Positions 25,845 to 33,973 of a stretch of 39,938 bases of DNA are shown here, piece after piece. The stretch comes from Rhodobiaceae bacterium (lineage in GTDB: Bacteria > Pseudomonadota > Alphaproteobacteria > Rhizobiales > JAKPQE01): the NCBI GenBank assembly GCA_028278505.1, contig JANQEG010000119.1, forward strand, positions 1 through 39,938, given 5' to 3'. The notes under the pieces were generated by a model. The model searched no databases. It saw only the letters and a program-made list of their open reading frames with translations, and was not told where the DNA came from. Made by a program: the position numbers and the translations under genes. Positions within the stretch are counted from its first letter, which is position 1; every line of letters begins with the position of its first letter.

Positions 25845-26462
25845 ATGCGTAAAGCATTCGGTGCGATCGCGGCGCTGGCCCTGATCGCCTTTCCGGCAAG
25901 CGCCGGCGCGTGGCCGCAGGTGTGTGCCGAACGCGGCGAAGGTCTGGTCTTTTCGCTGTGGTTCAAGTCCGATCAGCCGTCGGTCATCGTCATCAGGCGG
26001 ATGGGCGACGACTGGCCGTCGATGGTGTTCTCGAACGCCTATGGCGGTTTCGGCTCGTTCTCGCAGGCGATGGCGCAATGGTTGAACGCCAACCCGTTCA
26101 TGCGCTTCATGTTCCAGTCGAATCCCTGGCTCAGCCAGAATCCGGTATTCGGTATGGGCGGCATGAGCGGTATGGGAATGGGCATGGGAATGGGCATGGA
26201 CGGAATGGGCATGGGTATGGGCGGTAACACGGCGCCGCTCGTCTCGGCCAAAGCGACCGGGAGTTGGCAGACCTCGCTGCACGAGCGGCAGACCTGTTAT
26301 CTGGTCCTGTCCCGCTATTCGGAGGACAAGGGCTACGAATGGAAACAGAGCGCCTACCGGTTCGAGGGTCCGATCGCCGATTTTTCCGGCGCTCAGGGCC
26401 AGCAGGGGGCGGTCCGCGTCGTCGTCTCATCGAGCACGGGACAGACCACGTTCCGCCATTAG
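25845..26462 (+). CDS. secreted protein with Met-Gly repeat tract
   Basis: A 205-residue protein that I do not recognise. Residues 1-22 are a Sec signal peptide (MRKAFGAIAALALIAFPASAGA), with cleavage near ASAGA-W. The mature part starts WPQVCAERGEG and contains IRRMGDD and a long Met-Gly stretch at 26152-26225, where GMG units repeat about nine times with one MDG break, and ends with an LSRYSEDKG/YEWKQSAYRFEG region. Methionine-rich tracts can bind Cu(I), so a periplasmic metal role is possible, but no copper genes are near. The tract is built from imperfect repeats of GGCATGGG-like units. It is followed after 9 bases by the uracil-DNA glycosylase gene. Confidence 0.8.
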   Translation: MRKAFGAIAALALIAFPASAGAWPQVCAERGEGLVFSLWFKSDQPSVIVIRRMGDDWPSMVFSNAYGGFGSFSQAMAQWLNANPFMRFMFQSNPWLSQNPVFGMGGMSGMGMGMGMGMDGMGMGMGGNTAPLVSAKATGSWQTSLHERQTCYLVLSRYSEDKGYEWKQSAYRFEGPIADFSGAQGQQGAVRVVVSSSTGQTTFRH

Positions 26463-26471
26463 TCGATCGCG

Positions 26472-27092
26472 ATGAGCGTCGCGACGCCCGGTGAACTCGC
26501 GGCCACGATCGCGGCCTGTCGGATTTGTCGGGACGCGCCCCTGCGGGCGCCGCTGCCGCACGCGCCGCGGCCGGTGCTGCATCTGTCGGCGACGGCGCGG
26601 CTGTGCATCAGCGGTCAGGCGCCCGGCACCCGGGTCCACGCCTCCGGCCTGCCCTTCGACGATCCTTCCGGCGACCGTCTGCGCGCCTGGATGGGGATCG
26701 GCCGCGACATCTTCTACGACACCGACAAGCTGGCGATCGTGCCGATGGGCTTCTGCTTTCCCGGCCAGGATGACCGCGGCGCCGACCTGCCGCCGCGGCC
26801 CGAATGCCGGGCGGCCTGGCACGACCGTGTCTTTGCCGCCATGCCCCAGCTCGAGCTCATCCTGGCGATCGGCCAATATGCCCACGCCTACCAGCTCGGC
26901 CCGGAACGCGGCCGCAGCCTGACCGCGACGGTGCGCGACTGGCGCCGGATATTCGGGCAGGAGCGCCGGCCGCGCCTGTTGCCGCTGCCGCACCCGTCCT
27001 GGCGCAACACCGCCTGGCTGAAGCGAAATCCCTGGTTCGAGGCGGAAATCCTGCCGGTGCTGCGCCGGCAGGTCGCGCTGCTGACGCAATAG
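26472..27092 (+). CDS. uracil-DNA glycosylase family protein (four-cysteine, Fe-S type)
   Basis: A 206-residue protein of the uracil-DNA glycosylase superfamily, close in pattern to family 4/5 enzymes. Motif 1 is SGQAPGTRVHASGLPF (about 47-62) and motif 2 is PLPHPSWRN (about 171-179), whose HPS contributes to uracil binding. Four cysteines fit an iron-sulfur cluster: C16, C19, C95 and C112, spaced as in family 4 enzymes (CxxC, then about 76, then about 17). Its role would be removal of uracil from DNA. It starts at ATG 26472, 9 bases after the Met-Gly protein. It could be one of the variant groups with altered specificity. Confidence 0.85.
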   Translation: MSVATPGELAATIAACRICRDAPLRAPLPHAPRPVLHLSATARLCISGQAPGTRVHASGLPFDDPSGDRLRAWMGIGRDIFYDTDKLAIVPMGFCFPGQDDRGADLPPRPECRAAWHDRVFAAMPQLELILAIGQYAHAYQLGPERGRSLTATVRDWRRIFGQERRPRLLPLPHPSWRNTAWLKRNPWFEAEILPVLRRQVALLTQ

Positions 27093-27149
27093 ATTTCTCG
27101 CACGAGACATTCGTGATCACCCGGCTTGACCCGCTGCTTTCCGGTCAAA

Positions 27150-27473
27150 GCGTTTTTGGATGGTTTCGACACCCCCTCCTTCGTCATTGCCCGCTTTATG
27201 CGGGCAATCCAATGGCCTTTCGGCGCTCAGAAGCGCTTGAATTCCTTCACCAATGCGTTGATCAAGCCGACAAGCCAATGGACCACCCGGACAAGCCGGG
27301 TGGTGACAATGGAGGGGTTGGGTGGTGACGAAGGAGGGGTTGGGTGGTGAGGTCGAGCGGAGAGGCTGCCCTTATGTCCAAGCCTCACTTCAGTCGAAAA
27401 GATGTCATCACGACAATCGCCTAAGGCGACGGCATCGAATTAAGCCGGACACCATTGGGTCGAGCCCGGCAGG
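27150..27473. repeat. composite palindromic repeat, copy B
   Basis: This nearly fills the gap 27093-27599, where no gene is seen. It has the hairpins ATTGCCCGC (27186-27194) / GCGGGCAAT (27200-27208) and ACCACCCGG (27282-27290) / CCGGGTGGT (27296-27304), tandem GGGTGGTGAC...GGAGGGGTT units from about 27298, and the right end CTTCAGTCGAAAAGATGTCA...GGGTCGAGCCCGG. It is the same orientation and order as copy A. Confidence 0.8.
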
Positions 27474-27599
27474 ACGGCATATATCTGTTGTCTCGTGTAG
27501 TTTGAAATTTCCCAAAGGGTGCCGGTTTTCTATATTTCTTTCCACAGCCGCCGGCATTTCCGGCGTCTATTGGAATTAATTTTCGGGAGTTTTTTGGTC

Positions 27600-28067
27600 A
27601 TGGACCGCATCGACCGTCGCATCCTCGATATCCTGCAACGGGACGCGACCATGCCGGTGGCCGAGGTCGGCAGGCGCGTCGGCCTGTCGACGACGCCGTG
27701 CTGGCGTCGCATTCAAAAGCTCGAGGATGAGGGCGTGATCGAGCGTCGCGTCGCCCTGCTCGATCCGAAAAAGGTCAACGCCAGCGTGACCGTCTTCGTC
27801 ACCGTCACCACCAACCAGCACAGCGAGGAATGGCTGCGGCGCTTCGCCGAGGCGGTCCAGGACTTTCCCGAAATCGTCGAGTTCTATCGGATGAGCGGCC
27901 AGATCGACTATATGCTGCGCGTCGTCGTGCCCGACATCGAGGCCTATGACCGCTTCTACAAGCGCCTGATCGGCCGCATCGAACTCGCCGATGTCTCCTC
28001 GTCGTTTGCCATGGAGCAGATCAAGTACACGACCGCGCTGCCGCTCGACTATGTCGAGACCGGCTGA
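27600..28067 (+). CDS. Lrp/AsnC family transcriptional regulator
   Basis: A 155-residue regulator. The N-terminal winged helix reads DRIDRRILDILQRDATMPVAEVGRRVGLSTTPCWRRIQKLEDEGVI, the classic AsnC pattern in which the recognition helix is LSTTPCWRRIQKL. The C-terminal RAM domain (VTVFVTVTTNQHSEEWLRRF ... YRMSGQIDYMLRVVV) binds amino acids and drives assembly into octamers. Start ATG 27600 has CGGGAG upstream. It has no obvious target gene beside it; the next gene is convergent. Effector unknown, with leucine, lysine or glutamate the usual family options. Confidence 0.95.
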   Translation: MDRIDRRILDILQRDATMPVAEVGRRVGLSTTPCWRRIQKLEDEGVIERRVALLDPKKVNASVTVFVTVTTNQHSEEWLRRFAEAVQDFPEIVEFYRMSGQIDYMLRVVVPDIEAYDRFYKRLIGRIELADVSSSFAMEQIKYTTALPLDYVETG

Positions 28068-28120
28068 AGCGCGGTCGGCACGCAGCGCCTGACCACGTAT
28101 AGCGCTCGACCGAAACGAAA

Positions 28121-28146
28121 AATGGCGGGCCGGGGCCCGCCATTCT
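28121..28146. terminator. bidirectional terminator between convergent genes
   Basis: A perfect 11-bp stem AATGGCGGGCC (28123-28133) / GGCCCGCCATT (28136-28146) with a 2-base loop lies in the 110-base gap between the lrp-like gene and the peptidase gene. An A-run precedes it on the plus strand, giving a T-run on the minus strand, and it can serve both convergent transcripts. Confidence 0.8.
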
Positions 28147-28177
28147 TCTGCGCCGGTCAAGCGCTGCGGATCGGCGA

Positions 28178-29110
28178 TCAGAAGGTCACGCTGAACGCGG
28201 CGATCACCCGCTGGATCTTGTTGGCAATGGTGTCCGAGTCGCCGCCGGCAAACAGCAGGCCGACGGCCTCGTTGTTGTCGTCAAGCACGATCGAGCCGGA
28301 ATCGCCGGGCTGCGACATCGCCGTCATCAGGATCTGATCGGTGAAGATCCGGTCGCCGCCGGGATAGCCGCTGACCCGGACGGTGGCGTTGGTCGACCGC
28401 ACCGTGCCGTTGGTCGCCTCGGTCGTCCGGCCGCATTTCTTCACCTTCATGTTGACCACGGCGACGCCGACGCCGGTGATCGGCCCAAAGCAGCGGGTCC
28501 CCTCGGCGACATAGTCGTCCGCGGGCTTGCGGATCTCGGCAATGGCGGCGTCGACAAACTGATCCAGCACCCCCTTTAGATTGTAGGCGATGGTGTCCGC
28601 GGGATAGGTGCCGCCGTCACCGCGCCCCGGCTGCAGCACCGGATCGCCGTCCTTTGCCGCCCCGCCATAGAGCACGTGCCAGTTCGACAGGATGCAGGCG
28701 GTGGTCTTCTGGGAAACCCGCGCGCCGAGCGTTCCCGACCAATTGCCCGCCGCCGGGCCGCAACTGTCGCCGCCCTTTGCCGGGCGCTGACGGCCGGTGA
28801 AGCTCTGGACATGGAATTTGCCGCTCACGCGCTTCAGCACGCGAATGGTCGCGCCGCCCTTTTTGAGCGTGCCGGTGGCGGCATCCGGAATGACGAGTTC
28901 GTCCGGGGCGATGTGCGGGGTATATCCGCGAACCGATTCCGCTTTGACCGCATCGTCGTCAACCTCGATCTCGGGCGCAGCGAGCGAGATTTCGATGATC
29001 TTTTCGCCGTTTTCGTCCTCGATCACGCTGATGGCCATGACATTGGGGTTTTCCATGATCTCGTCGGCATGCGCCGCCAAGGTGCGATTGGCTTCGTCTT
29101 CGGTTGCCAT
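28178..29110 (-). CDS. NAL1-like trypsin-fold serine peptidase without signal peptide
   Basis: A 310-residue chymotrypsin-fold peptidase. The N-terminal 50 residues (AHADEIMENPNVMAISVIED) resemble the short lead module of the bacterial family related to plant NAL1 peptidases. The likely triad is His145 (SNWHVL), Asp187 (VDAAIAEI) and Ser271 (PGDSGS). Further family landmarks are DPVLQPG, KKCGRTTEATNG, FTDQILMT and VGLLFAGGDSDT. No signal peptide or membrane span is seen, so it is cytoplasmic or leaves by an unusual route. ATG 29110 has AAGGA 8 bases upstream. It is last in a minus-strand cluster with two RhiA-like genes. The substrate is unknown. Confidence 0.88.
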   Translation of the reverse strand: MATEDEANRTLAAHADEIMENPNVMAISVIEDENGEKIIEISLAAPEIEVDDDAVKAESVRGYTPHIAPDELVIPDAATGTLKKGGATIRVLKRVSGKFHVQSFTGRQRPAKGGDSCGPAAGNWSGTLGARVSQKTTACILSNWHVLYGGAAKDGDPVLQPGRGDGGTYPADTIAYNLKGVLDQFVDAAIAEIRKPADDYVAEGTRCFGPITGVGVAVVNMKVKKCGRTTEATNGTVRSTNATVRVSGYPGGDRIFTDQILMTAMSQPGDSGSIVLDDNNEAVGLLFAGGDSDTIANKIQRVIAAFSVTF

Positions 29111-29189
29111 GATGGCGTCCTTTCCCTTTGGATTGAGTGTACTCTGTTGGGGCGTTCTGCCCATCTGTTTCCGTCCGGCCGGACCGGCG

Positions 29190-29867
29190 TTACGACGGAG
29201 GCTCTCGATGGATGTCGGTGAGCCGAGATTTCGTCATTTGTTTCAGCGTGTTATTGCGATCCAAAATGACCCCGACCTCGGACCCGGTGCCGAAATCGAG
29301 CGGCAGTGCCGCCTGGTTCTGGACCGCGGGCGGGTCGTATTGCGACTGCGGAATGATGCCGAAATTGGCGAAATACGCCTCGCCGACCGTCCATTGGAAG
29401 CTGAGGTTGGGCTGCGCCTGGACGACGCTTGCGCCGTCCCCGGGCTGGCCCATGCCGCAGTCGATCCGAAGATTGACCCCGACCGTAAGCTGGTCCATCG
29501 GCACCTCGCCGGAGGCTTCGACCAGCAGCCTGCCCGGGGGCAGGCTCAGCGCCGGCGTGAACGGCACCAGCCGGTAGCCGTTGCCGTGCTGTTCCAGGCG
29601 CACCGCCGGCGCTTTGTCCGAGACCGCGACCCGCTGGGCGGCGTTGACGATCTTGCCGGAAAAGAGTTTTCCGGTGTTGGCCCAGATGTACTCGTAGCTC
29701 GCCTGCCATTGGAACACGGAATAGCTGTCGGGCGACAACAGCGCGCTGAGCCACGCGATCGGCGCATCGTCAGGCGCCGCCTGCATCCTGACCCAGATGG
29801 CGATGCTGGTCTTGGCATTGCTGCCATTGACCAGAAGGGCCGTTTTCCGCTCCGGTCGGGTCGGCAT
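29190..29867 (-). CDS. RhiA-like protein, paralogue 1
   Basis: A 225-residue beta-rich protein without signal peptide. It is clearly related to the upstream gene product: both have an aromatic strand (FQWQASYEYIWANTGKL here, FSWTINYQFVWSQTGKL there) and later AQPNLSFQWTVGEAYFANFG against AQPNITASFSPHPTYWVTFG. These features recall RhiA of Rhizobium leguminosarum, whose molecular function is not known to me. ATG 29867 is chosen because AAGGA lies 7 bases upstream. It follows paralogue 2 after a strong hairpin and precedes the serine peptidase by 79 bases. Confidence 0.75.
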   Translation of the reverse strand: MPTRPERKTALLVNGSNAKTSIAIWVRMQAAPDDAPIAWLSALLSPDSYSVFQWQASYEYIWANTGKLFSGKIVNAAQRVAVSDKAPAVRLEQHGNGYRLVPFTPALSLPPGRLLVEASGEVPMDQLTVGVNLRIDCGMGQPGDGASVVQAQPNLSFQWTVGEAYFANFGIIPQSQYDPPAVQNQAALPLDFGTGSEVGVILDRNNTLKQMTKSRLTDIHREPPS

Positions 29868-29892
29868 CACCGCTTCCTTTTCTGTGCGGAAC

Positions 29893-29926
29893 GCGCCGGG
29901 TTCGACGGGACCCACGAACCCGGCGC
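29893..29926 (-). other. 12-bp intercistronic hairpin between RhiA-like genes
   Basis: A perfect stem GCGCCGGGTTCG (29893-29904) / CGAACCCGGCGC (29915-29926) with a 10-base loop lies in the 69-base gap between the two RhiA-like genes. There is no T-run after it on the minus strand, so it may stabilise the upstream message or partly attenuate transcription rather than end it. Confidence 0.7.
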
Positions 29927-29936
29927 CTTTCCGGCG

Positions 29937-30653
29937 CTACTTCAAGAGCGACGCGTCGGTGAGCAGCGCATGCGGCGCGTCTCTGCCGCTCTCCAGAAAG
30001 ATCCTGTTGAGGGTCTGCTGCGACGTCACCGTCCACTTATTGTCGGGACCGAGGATCGCGTACATGTCGTAGACATTGACCGGGAACTCGACCTGCGCCT
30101 TCTGGGTAATCTGCTGGATGTCCAGCACCTGTCCCGGCGTGTACTGGCCGAAGGTCACCCAATAGGTCGGGTGCGGGCTGAAGCTCGCGGTGATGTTCGG
30201 CTGTGCCGGAACCACGAAAGTGCCGGTGCCGGCCCCCGGCGGTGCGCCCTCGATCCCCATATTGATGCCGACGGCGGCGGTGTCCGAGGGGATCGTGCCG
30301 TCCTGGTTGATGTAGAGCGTCCCCTGGTCGCCGAACGGCATCTGGTTCTGGAACGTGAACGCCTGGTTCGGCTTGCGGGTGAAGTCGACACCGTTCTTGC
30401 CGGTGAGCGAGGTGTCCCATTTCTGGCTGGCGCTGAATCTCACGCCGGCGCCGAGCTTGCCGGTCTGACTCCAGACGAACTGGTAGTTGATCGTCCAACT
30501 GAACGAGACCGAGGTCGTCGGCGCCACCGGAAAGGCGAACCAGGCCAGCGACATGACGTCCTGGGTGCTGATGTTCGGGTCTTCCTGATAGCAGCAGAAA
30601 TCCCAGTTGTTCTGGGAGTTGTTGATGAATGTGAGGGTATAGGTGTCACCCAT
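29937..30653 (-). CDS. RhiA-like protein, paralogue 2
   Basis: A 238-residue protein. The opening GDTYTLTFINNSQNNWDFCCYQ and the following DPNISTQDVMSLAWFA closely match what I recall of RhiA, the rhizosphere-induced protein of R. leguminosarum. The chain is beta-rich and rich in aromatic residues, without signal peptide or membrane span. A strong AAGGAG lies before ATG 30653, and the 159-base upstream region is AT-rich with likely promoter elements. It heads a likely transcript with paralogue 1 and perhaps the peptidase. In R. leguminosarum rhiA is under RhiR quorum control (family knowledge); here no LuxR gene is near, but an XRE regulator is directly upstream. Confidence 0.8.
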   Translation of the reverse strand: MGDTYTLTFINNSQNNWDFCCYQEDPNISTQDVMSLAWFAFPVAPTTSVSFSWTINYQFVWSQTGKLGAGVRFSASQKWDTSLTGKNGVDFTRKPNQAFTFQNQMPFGDQGTLYINQDGTIPSDTAAVGINMGIEGAPPGAGTGTFVVPAQPNITASFSPHPTYWVTFGQYTPGQVLDIQQITQKAQVEFPVNVYDMYAILGPDNKWTVTSQQTLNRIFLESGRDAPHALLTDASLLK

Positions 30654-30812
30654 ATCGACGGTCTCCTTGCGCTTTTCGTTCTGTCTCTCCCCGACAACCA
30701 GTCAGAGAATATTCGAAATCTGCGCACTATTTGTGGGGTAATACAATCAGAAGTGGTTTACTGTGACTTAATTCGGTTTTTCAGTTTTACTCCTGGTTGA
30801 TTTCTTGGCGGA

Positions 30813-31172
30813 TCAGTCGACCTCGGATCGTTCCGGTATTTCCGTGATCAGGCCGAGCAGGAGTTTTCCGATCCGCGTCGGGCGCCGCCGCAGCTTGTCG
30901 ACGAGGTCGAGTTCCAGATCCTTGAGCTCGTGTGTCGGCGTCGGGCCCGGCTCCGCGCGGCCCATCAGTAGCCAGTCCAGCGAAACGTCGAGAAGCACGG
31001 AAAGCCGGCAGGCATTCTCCACCGACATGGCGTGACCCTGCCTCCATTTGGAAATGGCCGCGGGCGAGAGTTTCAGTTCCGCTGCGAGCGCCATGGCCTT
31101 GCGCTGGCCGCGCCGGACCATGGCCTGGTCGAGCCGGGCACCGCGTTCTTTGTTGATGTTTGGATTGGGCAT
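30813..31172 (-). CDS. XRE-type helix-turn-helix regulator
   Basis: A 119-residue protein with a helix-turn-helix in MALAAELKLSPAAISKWRQGHAMSVENA split over residues about 27-54, the Cro/CI type that reads half-sites as a dimer, followed by LSVLLDVSLDWLLMGR, the typical extension of this family. The tail has a charged, possibly coiled segment. An excellent ribosome site (AAAAGGAGG) precedes ATG 31172. It lies 159 bases upstream of the RhiA-like pair on the same strand, so it is the natural candidate for local control, probably including itself. Confidence 0.9.
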   Translation of the reverse strand: MPNPNINKERGARLDQAMVRRGQRKAMALAAELKLSPAAISKWRQGHAMSVENACRLSVLLDVSLDWLLMGRAEPGPTPTHELKDLELDLVDKLRRRPTRIGKLLLGLITEIPERSEVD

Positions 31173-31358
31173 TTCAGGTCCTCCTTTTGCAGAAAGAGGA
31201 CAGTAGGCAGTGAATTACATGTCTAAGTTGCTGATATGCATAAGAGTAGGATTGCCATACGAATTGAAAAGCACGATTACCGGCGAAAGATAAAAAAGAG
31301 ACCCTGGTCGCGGCCGATTATTCGGCGTTCATCTTTCTTCTCGGAAGGCAATACCGGA

Positions 31359-31374
31359 CGTTTTCATGAAAACG
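31359..31374. promoter_or_regulatory. 16-bp perfect palindrome upstream of the XRE gene
   Basis: CGTTTTCATGAAAACG is a perfect inverted repeat in the 266-base gap 31173-31438 between the KAS III-like gene and the XRE gene. It lies about 190 bases before the XRE start. It could be an operator, or a weak terminator for the upstream KAS III-like gene (minus). No binding protein can be assigned. Confidence 0.4.
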
Positions 31375-31438
31375 CTGGATCGCTATTCGCAGCCAGTGTG
31401 CTTCCGCCACATCGCCGGGTCATGCGGCGCCCGACGCT

Positions 31439-32473
31439 CTAATACGTGAAGATCGCCGCAACGATCGAAATGCCCGCCGCGGCGGTGGCGATGAACACCC
31501 GATCGCCGCGCCGGATACGGCCGTCCGCAATCGCCAGGCTGAGGCCGAGCGGGATCGACGACGCGACCGTGTTGCCGTATTCCCTGAACGTCATGACGAG
31601 ATTGCGGACCGGAAATTTCGTAATTTTCAGAAAGGCATCGATGCTGGCCTCGGCGCCGGCATGGGGCACGAACCAGTCGGCCGGGCCGTCGCGAAAGAAG
31701 TCGCCCTCGGTGATCGTCTTGATCGCCGCCTTCAGGCCCTGCCTGGTCAACTCGCCGGTGTCGGTGTGGAATTTCAGTTGGAGGAGGTCTGAGAGGCCGA
31801 TTTCGGCATAAGGCGCGGGATCGACGATCGGCAGCACCGCGAGATCGGCGTACTGGCCCCAGGTCTGGCCGTGAAAGCGGACCGACTTCTCCGCGCTGGC
31901 GGCGACCACCGTGGCGGTCGCGGCCTCGCCGAGCGTCAGCGCCGGGGCCAGGACCTTGAGCCGGTCGAATGACGGGATTTCCCAGGCCCTGCAGTCCTGA
32001 TAGTGGCCGGTCTCATTGGAGAGCACCAGGCCGCAGCCGGCGGTCCGGCCGGCAAGCAGGCTTTCGGCGACCCGCATCGCCTGAGCCCAACTGGCGCAGG
32101 CATCGCCGACATCGAAACAGGTGGCGTTCGGGGCACCGAGCCGGCCCTGGATCACCGCCGCGCATGACGGCACCACGTGGTGGCGGGTGACGCCGCCATA
32201 GAGGATGAAATCGAGTTCCGTTGCGGCGATCCCGGCGCGCTGCAGCGCCGCTTCTGCCGCGTCGACGACAAGGTCGACCGGCTGTTCCCTGCCGTCGGTG
32301 ACGTGGCGGAATTCGGCCCCGGCCTGGGCAAGGATCGTGCCGACATGTTCGCGCGCGACCGCAAGCTCGTCGGCGCTCAAATGCGCGCGGCTCGCCGCGG
32401 CCATGCGCTCAATGGTGTCGTCATTGGACAGCCGCGTGGCCGGCACCCTGTGGGTTACGGAGACGATTTCCAT
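31439..32473 (-). CDS. 3-oxoacyl-ACP synthase III (KAS III)-like protein
   Basis: A 344-residue thiolase-fold condensing enzyme. The expected active site is complete: Cys126 in DVGDACASWAQ, His271 in DWFVPHAGAEASID and Asn301 in REYGNTVASSIPLGL. It is more like secondary-metabolism or lipid-variant KAS III than the housekeeping FabH, which usually lies with plsX or fabD; neither is here. Such enzymes join an acyl-CoA and malonyl-ACP, or form an ester or alkyl ketone. ATG 32473 has GGGGGG/GTGGA upstream; ATG 32506 is an alternative. It is upstream of the XRE gene on the same strand, 266 bases away, so cotranscription is uncertain. Confidence 0.9.
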   Translation of the reverse strand: MEIVSVTHRVPATRLSNDDTIERMAAASRAHLSADELAVAREHVGTILAQAGAEFRHVTDGREQPVDLVVDAAEAALQRAGIAATELDFILYGGVTRHHVVPSCAAVIQGRLGAPNATCFDVGDACASWAQAMRVAESLLAGRTAGCGLVLSNETGHYQDCRAWEIPSFDRLKVLAPALTLGEAATATVVAASAEKSVRFHGQTWGQYADLAVLPIVDPAPYAEIGLSDLLQLKFHTDTGELTRQGLKAAIKTITEGDFFRDGPADWFVPHAGAEASIDAFLKITKFPVRNLVMTFREYGNTVASSIPLGLSLAIADGRIRRGDRVFIATAAAGISIVAAIFTY

Positions 32474-32626
32474 TCCACCCCCCCGACGGTATTCCGACGC
32501 AAACATCTCCGCCGCCGCCCGTGCGATAGCCGGTCGGCGATCATCTCGGAATAGGCCACATAAGGGCAAGACCGCAATATCGGTGCAGAGAATGGCCCGA
32601 AACCGGGAGGGGATTCCGGCGCCCGG

Positions 32627-33736
32627 CTATTCCACCACGATCCGCGGCGCGGCGCGCTTGTCGCTCCTGCCGCCGCTGACGCCGCCCCAGACGGCGGCAG
32701 CGATCTCGGTGTAGATCTTGGCGTGCGGGCTGTCCGGCTCGGAGACGACGACCGGGGCGCCGGCATCCGATTTTTCGCGGATCGCCATGGTCAGCGGCAC
32801 CTCGCCGAGGAACGGTACGCCGAGCCGTTCGGCCTCGGCCCGCGCCCCGCCATGGCCGAAAATGTCCGAGCGTTCGCCGCAATGGGGGCAGAGGAAATGG
32901 CTCATATTCTCGACAATGCCGAGGATCGGCACGTTGACCTTGCGGAACATGCCGATGCCCTTGCGCGCATCGATCAGCGCCAGGTCCTGCGGCGTCGACA
33001 CGATGACGGCGCCGGACAGCGGCACCTGCTGCGCCATCGTCAACTGCGCATCGCCCGTGCCCGGCGGCATGTCGACGACGAGCACGTCGAGCTCGCCCCA
33101 GGCGACGTCCTGCATCATCTGTGTCAGCGCCGACATCACCATCGGCCCGCGCCAGATCATCGGCGTGTCCTCCTCGACCAGGAAGCCGATCGACATCACT
33201 TCGAGGCCGTAGCCGACCATCGGCGCCAGACGCCGCTCATCGGCCGCCTGCGGCCGGTCGGTGATGCCGAGCAGGCGCGGCATCGACGGCCCGTAGATAT
33301 CGGCATCGAGCACGCCGACATTGAGCCCGAGCGCCTTCAAGCCCAGCGCCAGATTGATCGCCGTCGTCGACTTGCCGACGCCGCCCTTGCCCGAGGCAAC
33401 GGCGATGATCTTGTCGATGCCGGGCAGCGGCACGTTCTGGTGCGGCGCGCCTTGTGCCGGCGCCGGCTCCGGCGCCGCCTGCCCGGTCGGCCGGTCGGCG
33501 GTCAGCGCCACCAGCGCCTGGGTGACGCCGGGGATTTCGCGCACGACCTTCTCAGCCGCCTCGCGCAGCGGCTCCAGGTCGGACGCCTTGTCGGGATCGA
33601 CCTGGATGGAAAAGATCACCTTGTCGCCATTGATGACGATGTCGGAAACGAGGCCGAGCGAAACGATGTCGCCGTCGCGATCGGGCCCCTTGACCCGCTT
33701 CAGTTCGTCGAGAACCTGGTCCTTGGTGACGGCCAT
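32627..33736 (-). CDS. apbC: Mrp/ApbC family iron-sulfur cluster carrier ATPase
   Basis: A 369-residue P-loop ATPase that binds and delivers iron-sulfur clusters to target enzymes. The N-terminal 80 residues form the MIP18-like (DUF59) domain. The deviant Walker A is at residues 115-123 (SGKGGVGKS), then VLDADIYGPSMP, VVDMPPGTGDAQLT and a CPHC pair (C283, C286) that holds the cluster at the dimer interface. A linker rich in Pro/Ala lies at about 86-102. AGGAG is 9 bases before ATG 33736. In the window it may serve the Fe-S proteins (the glycosylase, the radical SAM protein), though it is a general factor. Confidence 0.96.
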   Translation of the reverse strand: MAVTKDQVLDELKRVKGPDRDGDIVSLGLVSDIVINGDKVIFSIQVDPDKASDLEPLREAAEKVVREIPGVTQALVALTADRPTGQAAPEPAPAQGAPHQNVPLPGIDKIIAVASGKGGVGKSTTAINLALGLKALGLNVGVLDADIYGPSMPRLLGITDRPQAADERRLAPMVGYGLEVMSIGFLVEEDTPMIWRGPMVMSALTQMMQDVAWGELDVLVVDMPPGTGDAQLTMAQQVPLSGAVIVSTPQDLALIDARKGIGMFRKVNVPILGIVENMSHFLCPHCGERSDIFGHGGARAEAERLGVPFLGEVPLTMAIREKSDAGAPVVVSEPDSPHAKIYTEIAAAVWGGVSGGRSDKRAAPRIVVE

Positions 33737-33973
33737 GGCTGCGCTGCTCCTGTTAATCCGGTCCCCGTGCCGCGTCCGGCACATATCTTAATCCGCTAAA
33801 TTAATGCCCCGGCGGCGCGCGTCAATCACGGGCGACCGGTTGCGCGGGAAACGCTCCAGCGGCGGTATATTGGGCAAAATGCCGGCTGTAAATCGTCGAA
33901 TTTGCCGCCGGCCGCCACCATATTGGTTTCGACCGCTTCGAGCGGATGCAGCCCAAGGAAGGAGAGCGCGGCC

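Noticed and set aside
30762..30770. TGTGACTTA shared with the palindrome at 35004-35018
   Set aside because: Only one arm is present here and the other half does not match, so it may be chance.
28797..30800. 667-codon plus-strand open frame across the RhiA island
   Set aside because: Antisense to the peptidase and both RhiA-like genes, whose paralogy proves the minus-strand reading.
31236..31442. Plus-strand 68-codon frame in the gap before the XRE gene
   Set aside because: No ribosome site, Arg/Lys-rich, no recognisable pattern; better explained as regulatory DNA.
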